Assembly (NCBI GenBank): GCA_014238195.1
Contig: JABABO010000055.1
Coordinates: 1 to 23,923 of the forward strand
From: Kordiimonadaceae bacterium
Lineage (GTDB): Bacteria > Pseudomonadota > Alphaproteobacteria > Sphingomonadales > Kordiimonadaceae
Length of the DNA: 23,923 bases
Reading direction: 5' to 3'
Made by a program: the position numbers and the translations under genes. The notes under the pieces were generated by a model. That model saw nothing but the letters and a program-made list of their open reading frames with translations, ran no database searches and was not told the DNA's origin. Position 1 is the first letter of the stretch. Every line of letters begins with the position of its first letter. This document shows positions 21,097 to 23,923 of this stretch, piece after piece.

Positions 21097-22127
21097 AGCC
21101 CACAGGGTGGGGTTAATAAGGTATCAGTATTCAGAAAAATAACATTATTGAATTCGCGGTTTCGATGAATTGTTTGCTCTTTATGATTGTCCCATATATA
21201 CGGAAGTAAAGTTTTGAGCCGTTTCTTAAATTTGGTAATACCTCTACGTTCAAGAGCTATTAGGTCGGTGTATTCGTCTAATGGGTAGAATAAGGGATCG
21301 CTAAAGGCATCCTCTACATATGGGTTTGGTTTAGCAACTTTTTTTAAACAATAAGACAACAGGCTCGCTTCGTGCATATTTCTATATTGAGCAAGCATTA
21401 AATTTCTTTCTATGGCTTTGATTGCATCGTCTTCAAAGAAAAAGTTCAAAGGGTATTCATTTTGCACTTGATTGTTAAGGTGTAGGTCTAAGAGGAAAAG
21501 AATTATCTCCCTAAATTCGGGCCAAGTTTGGGCGTATTCGGCGGCATAGTCGGCCCAGTGAATTGCTGCTCTGGCTGATCTTGGTAGTGTGATGTTTTCA
21601 GTAATAGCATATGGGCCTGCGGCAATCGCTTTAGCGATTGATAGTGTCTCTTTTGTACTGGCAGTCCGCAAAGCTTTGTAAACTTTGTCCCATTCTTGGT
21701 ACTTTTTTGGTAAGGGGCCTGTGTGGAAATATAATGAAACTTTTGTTTTGGGCGTAGTTTTTGGTTTATGTTGTGGGAGAATATAAGCATCAGGTGTTGC
21801 GAGTAGCATAAAGTAAGAAAGTAATTTAGTGCCTAACTTTTCGTCAACCATATGGCACTCAGGGCGTAAGAAGAGACTTGCATATTCAGCAAAAGCAATA
21901 TTGGGCCAAGGATTTTGATTGAGTGCTAGGATGACAGCATCAATATCTTCAAATTCACTTTTGTTATAACAAGTGAGCTCTACAATAATATGTGCATATA
22001 ATTCTGCATTTGGAATTGTCATGGACTTAAGAGCTTCTTCTGCCTTACTACTATCGTTTTCTTGAAATGAACAGCCTAGAAGTAGTAAACTAAAAACTAG
22101 TCTGCAAAATATGTGTAAAAGTGGCAT
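21093..22127 (-). CDS. Lipoprotein of unknown function, array paralogue 2
   Basis: The 344-residue precursor has a lipoprotein signal: hydrophobic VFSLLLLGC with the lipobox LLLGC and Cys19 as lipidation site. The next residues S-F-Q give no inner-membrane retention aspartate, so outer-membrane anchoring is likely. The mature helical protein resembles the partial gene at 23111, for example TGPLPKKYQEWDKVYKAL against TGPLPNKYDIWNQAYKHY, and more weakly the protein at 19698. No enzyme motif is visible. AAAGG stands 7 nt before the ATG and a near-consensus promoter lies upstream. The stop overlaps the small plus-strand ORF (TTAA). The repeated pairing suggests a partner or immunity role, unproven. 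A Sel1/TPR-like helical repeat fold is possible. Confidence 0.75.
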   Translation of the reverse strand: MPLLHIFCRLVFSLLLLGCSFQENDSSKAEEALKSMTIPNAELYAHIIVELTCYNKSEFEDIDAVILALNQNPWPNIAFAEYASLFLRPECHMVDEKLGTKLLSYFMLLATPDAYILPQHKPKTTPKTKVSLYFHTGPLPKKYQEWDKVYKALRTASTKETLSIAKAIAAGPYAITENITLPRSARAAIHWADYAAEYAQTWPEFREIILFLLDLHLNNQVQNEYPLNFFFEDDAIKAIERNLMLAQYRNMHEASLLSYCLKKVAKPNPYVEDAFSDPLFYPLDEYTDLIALERRGITKFKKRLKTLLPYIWDNHKEQTIHRNREFNNVIFLNTDTLLTPPCGL

Positions 22128-22159
22128 GACTGAACCTTTATAAGGGCAACATAAAACTT

Positions 22160-22187
22160 ATCATAGGTTGTGAATAATTTCTGTCAA
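22160..22187 (-). promoter_or_regulatory. Near-consensus promoter of array paralogue 2
   Basis: On the minus strand TTGACA (22187-22182) and TATGAT (22165-22160) are separated by 16 nt, exactly as in the promoter at 20878-20905. The leader again contains a TTATGT block and CCCTTATAAAGG. Confidence 0.7.
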
Positions 22188-22289
22188 TATTTTTACTGCT
22201 TATGGGACGTTAAAGGTTGGTTAAATGCTCGTGATTTGAGAGGGCCTATGATACCATAACACTGTTTAGAATAGAAAAGAGTGCTTCCA

Positions 22290-22997
22290 ATGCTGCGTTT
22301 TGCTCAGTTTTTATGCGTTGTATTTTTGTTGGCTGGTTTATCTTTGCGGGCTCAGGATACCGTACCACGTGAACAGCCAGACTATCCTTTTATGCCAAGT
22401 GATATTCTGGGTTTGGCGCAAACAATGCACTTGCATCTTGATGAAGCATTTCAGCGTGGCATGGCGGATGGCTGGTTCGAAAAGTATACCCAGGCTTATC
22501 TTGGTGATTTAAGCAAACCTCAGAGGCAAATACGGGATTTATTTTACCATTTTGGAGACTCTAAAGCCGATGCTTATAATTGGTTAACAGCTTTTGATCA
22601 ATATTGCCACGTTACGATGACCTCAAACAGTGACTGCTTGTTCCCTGATCACTTCAATGATATGCACGGGGGAATATTATTTGTTAGTGATGTCATTCAG
22701 GGGTCAAATCCATTTATGATTGTGATAATGGGAAATACAGCACCTGGCAAAACAGTAATATTTCGACTGTTTTCCAACAGGCTGGAACTGGTTTATGCTT
22801 TACCTGCTACCGATGATCCATGTGGGATAAAACCATACGGCCTATTCAAAACATTTGGTGTTATTTTTGACAAAAAAAATGAATGGCTCCTGTATGAAAA
22901 GGAACGGTTTCTTGATAACTATCCCTTGAACATTTTTCGCCTAAATTTAACGTCTAATTCTTGCCTGATAACACATGAAAAATCTGTTTATGATTAA
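22290..22997 (+). CDS. Exported protein of unknown function
   Basis: The 235-residue protein begins with a signal peptide (MLRFAQFLCVVFLLAGLSLRA, cleavage before QDTV). The mature part has four to five cysteines that could form disulphides (C-H-V-T and S-D-C-L near 100-115, D-D-P-C and S-N-S-C-L later). No family is recognised. The start is uncertain: ATG at 22290 or GTG at 22281, neither with a strong ribosome binding site. It is the only long plus-strand gene in the array and is followed after 12 bp by the small ORF at 23010, with AAGGA at its stop codon, so the two are probably cotranscribed. It does not resemble the minus-strand paralogues. Confidence 0.65.
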   Translation: MLRFAQFLCVVFLLAGLSLRAQDTVPREQPDYPFMPSDILGLAQTMHLHLDEAFQRGMADGWFEKYTQAYLGDLSKPQRQIRDLFYHFGDSKADAYNWLTAFDQYCHVTMTSNSDCLFPDHFNDMHGGILFVSDVIQGSNPFMIVIMGNTAPGKTVIFRLFSNRLELVYALPATDDPCGIKPYGLFKTFGVIFDKKNEWLLYEKERFLDNYPLNIFRLNLTSNSCLITHEKSVYD

Positions 22998-23009
22998 GGA
23001 AGTTGAGTA

Positions 23010-23114
23010 TTGAAAAGGTTTTTATTTGCAAGCGATGATTTGCAAGTACTTCTAAAAGAACATAAACGAGGTAACTGCCCTGTTTTTGATTACACGATTT
23101 TGAACTTAAATTAG
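23010..23114 (+). CDS. Small ORF (34 residues), convergent with paralogue 3
   Basis: A TTG start with AAGGA about 9 nt upstream opens a frame reading LKRFLFASDDLQVLLKEH then KRGNCPVFDYTILNLN. It follows the exported-protein gene closely and ends TAG, overlapping the minus-strand gene stop by 4 bp. It resembles the ORF at 20965-21096 (GNC motif, length, position). It could be a short protein or the preserved 3' end of a lost larger gene. Confidence 0.4.
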   Translation: MKRFLFASDDLQVLLKEHKRGNCPVFDYTILNLN

Positions 23115-23923
23115 GGAAAGTCGTCTAGGCAGAATTGAACAGGGCCCCAATCCCCTCGAACATACACTGTATCGCCTATGTTCTTCTCAAGCTCAAGAAA
23201 ATCTGATTGATAGCGGCTTAGCAGTTCTTGCCTTAAAATTTGTTTCTGCCGAGTGTCTATAGCCATACCCCTTTTAGACATGATATGAAAAAAACGATAA
23301 AGGCGAAATTCTAAGATGGGATCGTCATTGTATATTAAATTGCACCCGTAAAAGTAAACGGCTTCTTCTACAAGGTTATTTATTGCCTTTTGCATTATGT
23401 TTGCTGCTTTTGGCGGGTATATTATCGTTGAGCTGGTTGTTTGCCGATCCTTTAAAAATATAATTGTGGCTCTGATCAACGACCAATCTTTTGTTGCCAA
23501 GCCTGCGTGTTGTGCGAGCGTTAATGCAATGTACTGGCTTTTTTCTATTGAAATGATGTTCCCTATACTCCCTGATTGCTCATAGATGTTCTTAGCAAAA
23601 TTGAACAATTCATATGGGTCTAGTTGTGTGTAATGTTTATAAGCTTGGTTCCAAATATCATATTTGTTGGGTAGGGGCCCTGTTATGTGCGATAGGGCTA
23701 TAGAATTTGGGTTTACTGTATCAAATTCATCATAATGCGCCAAGCTAGAGTCTAGAATTGCTAATTTAATGAGTTTTTCACCAAGCGGTATGTTTTTAGC
23801 TAGGCAAGTTCCATTTAAGTATAAAGCACCATAATATCCGAACTGAATATTGGGTACTTCTTGTGTTTCTAAGTAATTTGTTAGCTCTTGTTTTTGTATT
23901 TCCGAAAAACGATCTTCTTCACA
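23111..23923 (-). CDS. Array paralogue 3, 5' end beyond the window
   Basis: The frame is open from the stop at 23111 to the right edge (270 codons seen), so the gene starts outside. A TTG at 23743 is internal, since related sequence continues upstream of it (FGYYGALYLNGTCLA matching LGAHFVNGDCLP of paralogue 1). It is closest to paralogue 2 around SHITGPLPNKYDIWNQAY and the following helices. It probably also has an export signal, but that end is not visible. The stop overlaps the small plus-strand ORF by 4 bp. Function is unknown. The repetition with 21093 and 19698 points to an amplified family. Confidence 0.75.
   Translation of the reverse strand, partial: CEEDRFSEIQKQELTNYLETQEVPNIQFGYYGALYLNGTCLAKNIPLGEKLIKLAILDSSLAHYDEFDTVNPNSIALSHITGPLPNKYDIWNQAYKHYTQLDPYELFNFAKNIYEQSGSIGNIISIEKSQYIALTLAQHAGLATKDWSLIRATIIFLKDRQTTSSTIIYPPKAANIMQKAINNLVEEAVYFYGCNLIYNDDPILEFRLYRFFHIMSKRGMAIDTRQKQILRQELLSRYQSDFLELEKNIGDTVYVRGDWGPVQFCLDDFP

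Noticed and set aside
22725..22755. P-loop-like GNTAPGKT in the exported protein at 22290
   Set aside because: The protein is secreted, where ATP binding is unlikely, and no other nucleotide-binding motif is present; probably chance.

Overview
The window looks like an accessory stretch of an alphaproteobacterial chromosome with moderate to low GC content. The case rests on the gene-transfer-agent-like terminase and HK97-type portal, a DUF6362-like phage protein, a degenerate tRNA-Phe of alphaproteobacterial type, and an RTX exoprotein typical of marine members of the class. The exact taxon cannot be read from the sequence.

Layout. (1) 0.3-5.2 kb is an aromatic-degradation island: maleylacetate reductase, a divergent two-subunit 3-oxoacid (probably 3-oxoadipate) CoA-transferase, a FAD-dependent aromatic hydroxylase behind a promoter with a perfect 24-bp palindrome, and an adrenodoxin-type [2Fe-2S] ferredoxin. 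Together they fit ring hydroxylation, then maleylacetate to 3-oxoadipate to 3-oxoadipyl-CoA; the ring-cleavage dioxygenase is not in the window. (2) 5.4-8.7 kb is a solitary 844-residue SF2 helicase with a C-terminal PD-(D/E)XK-like nuclease motif, a candidate one-gene anti-phage system. It is followed by an IS481-like remnant and a decayed tRNA-Phe, and the whole unit lies between two same-orientation copies of one variant of a local repeat. (3) 8.7-12.9 kb holds a secreted endonuclease I and a convergent 1112-residue RTX lipase-like exoprotein whose 3' ends overlap by 17 bp. (4) 12.9-14.1 kb is a gene-poor, hairpin-rich stretch. (5) 14.1-19.7 kb is a truncated phage or GTA-like packaging module: S24-type repressor, DUF6362-like protein, small and large terminase, portal and a MuF-like protein with an unusual hydrophobic C-terminal extension. 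Capsid, protease and tail genes are absent. (6) 19.7-23.9 kb replaces the rest of the phage with an array of exported proteins on the minus strand (three paralogues, one a clear lipoprotein). Each converges on a plus-strand reading frame with a 4-bp overlap of the stop codons. Two of these partners are tiny related ORFs and the first is the MuF-like protein.

Across 1-13.4 kb there are seven copies of a roughly 107-120 bp repeat. It is built from two or three hairpins joined by a conserved linker, with CTATAGC-like terminal inverted repeats (MITE or BIME-like). One copy supplies the stop codon of the CoA-transferase beta subunit.

The most interesting candidates are the helicase-nuclease cassette flanked by repeat copies, and the MuF-like protein with the convergent array of exported paralogues, which could be a polymorphic toxin/immunity locus built on a phage packaging module. 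Both functional readings are inferences.
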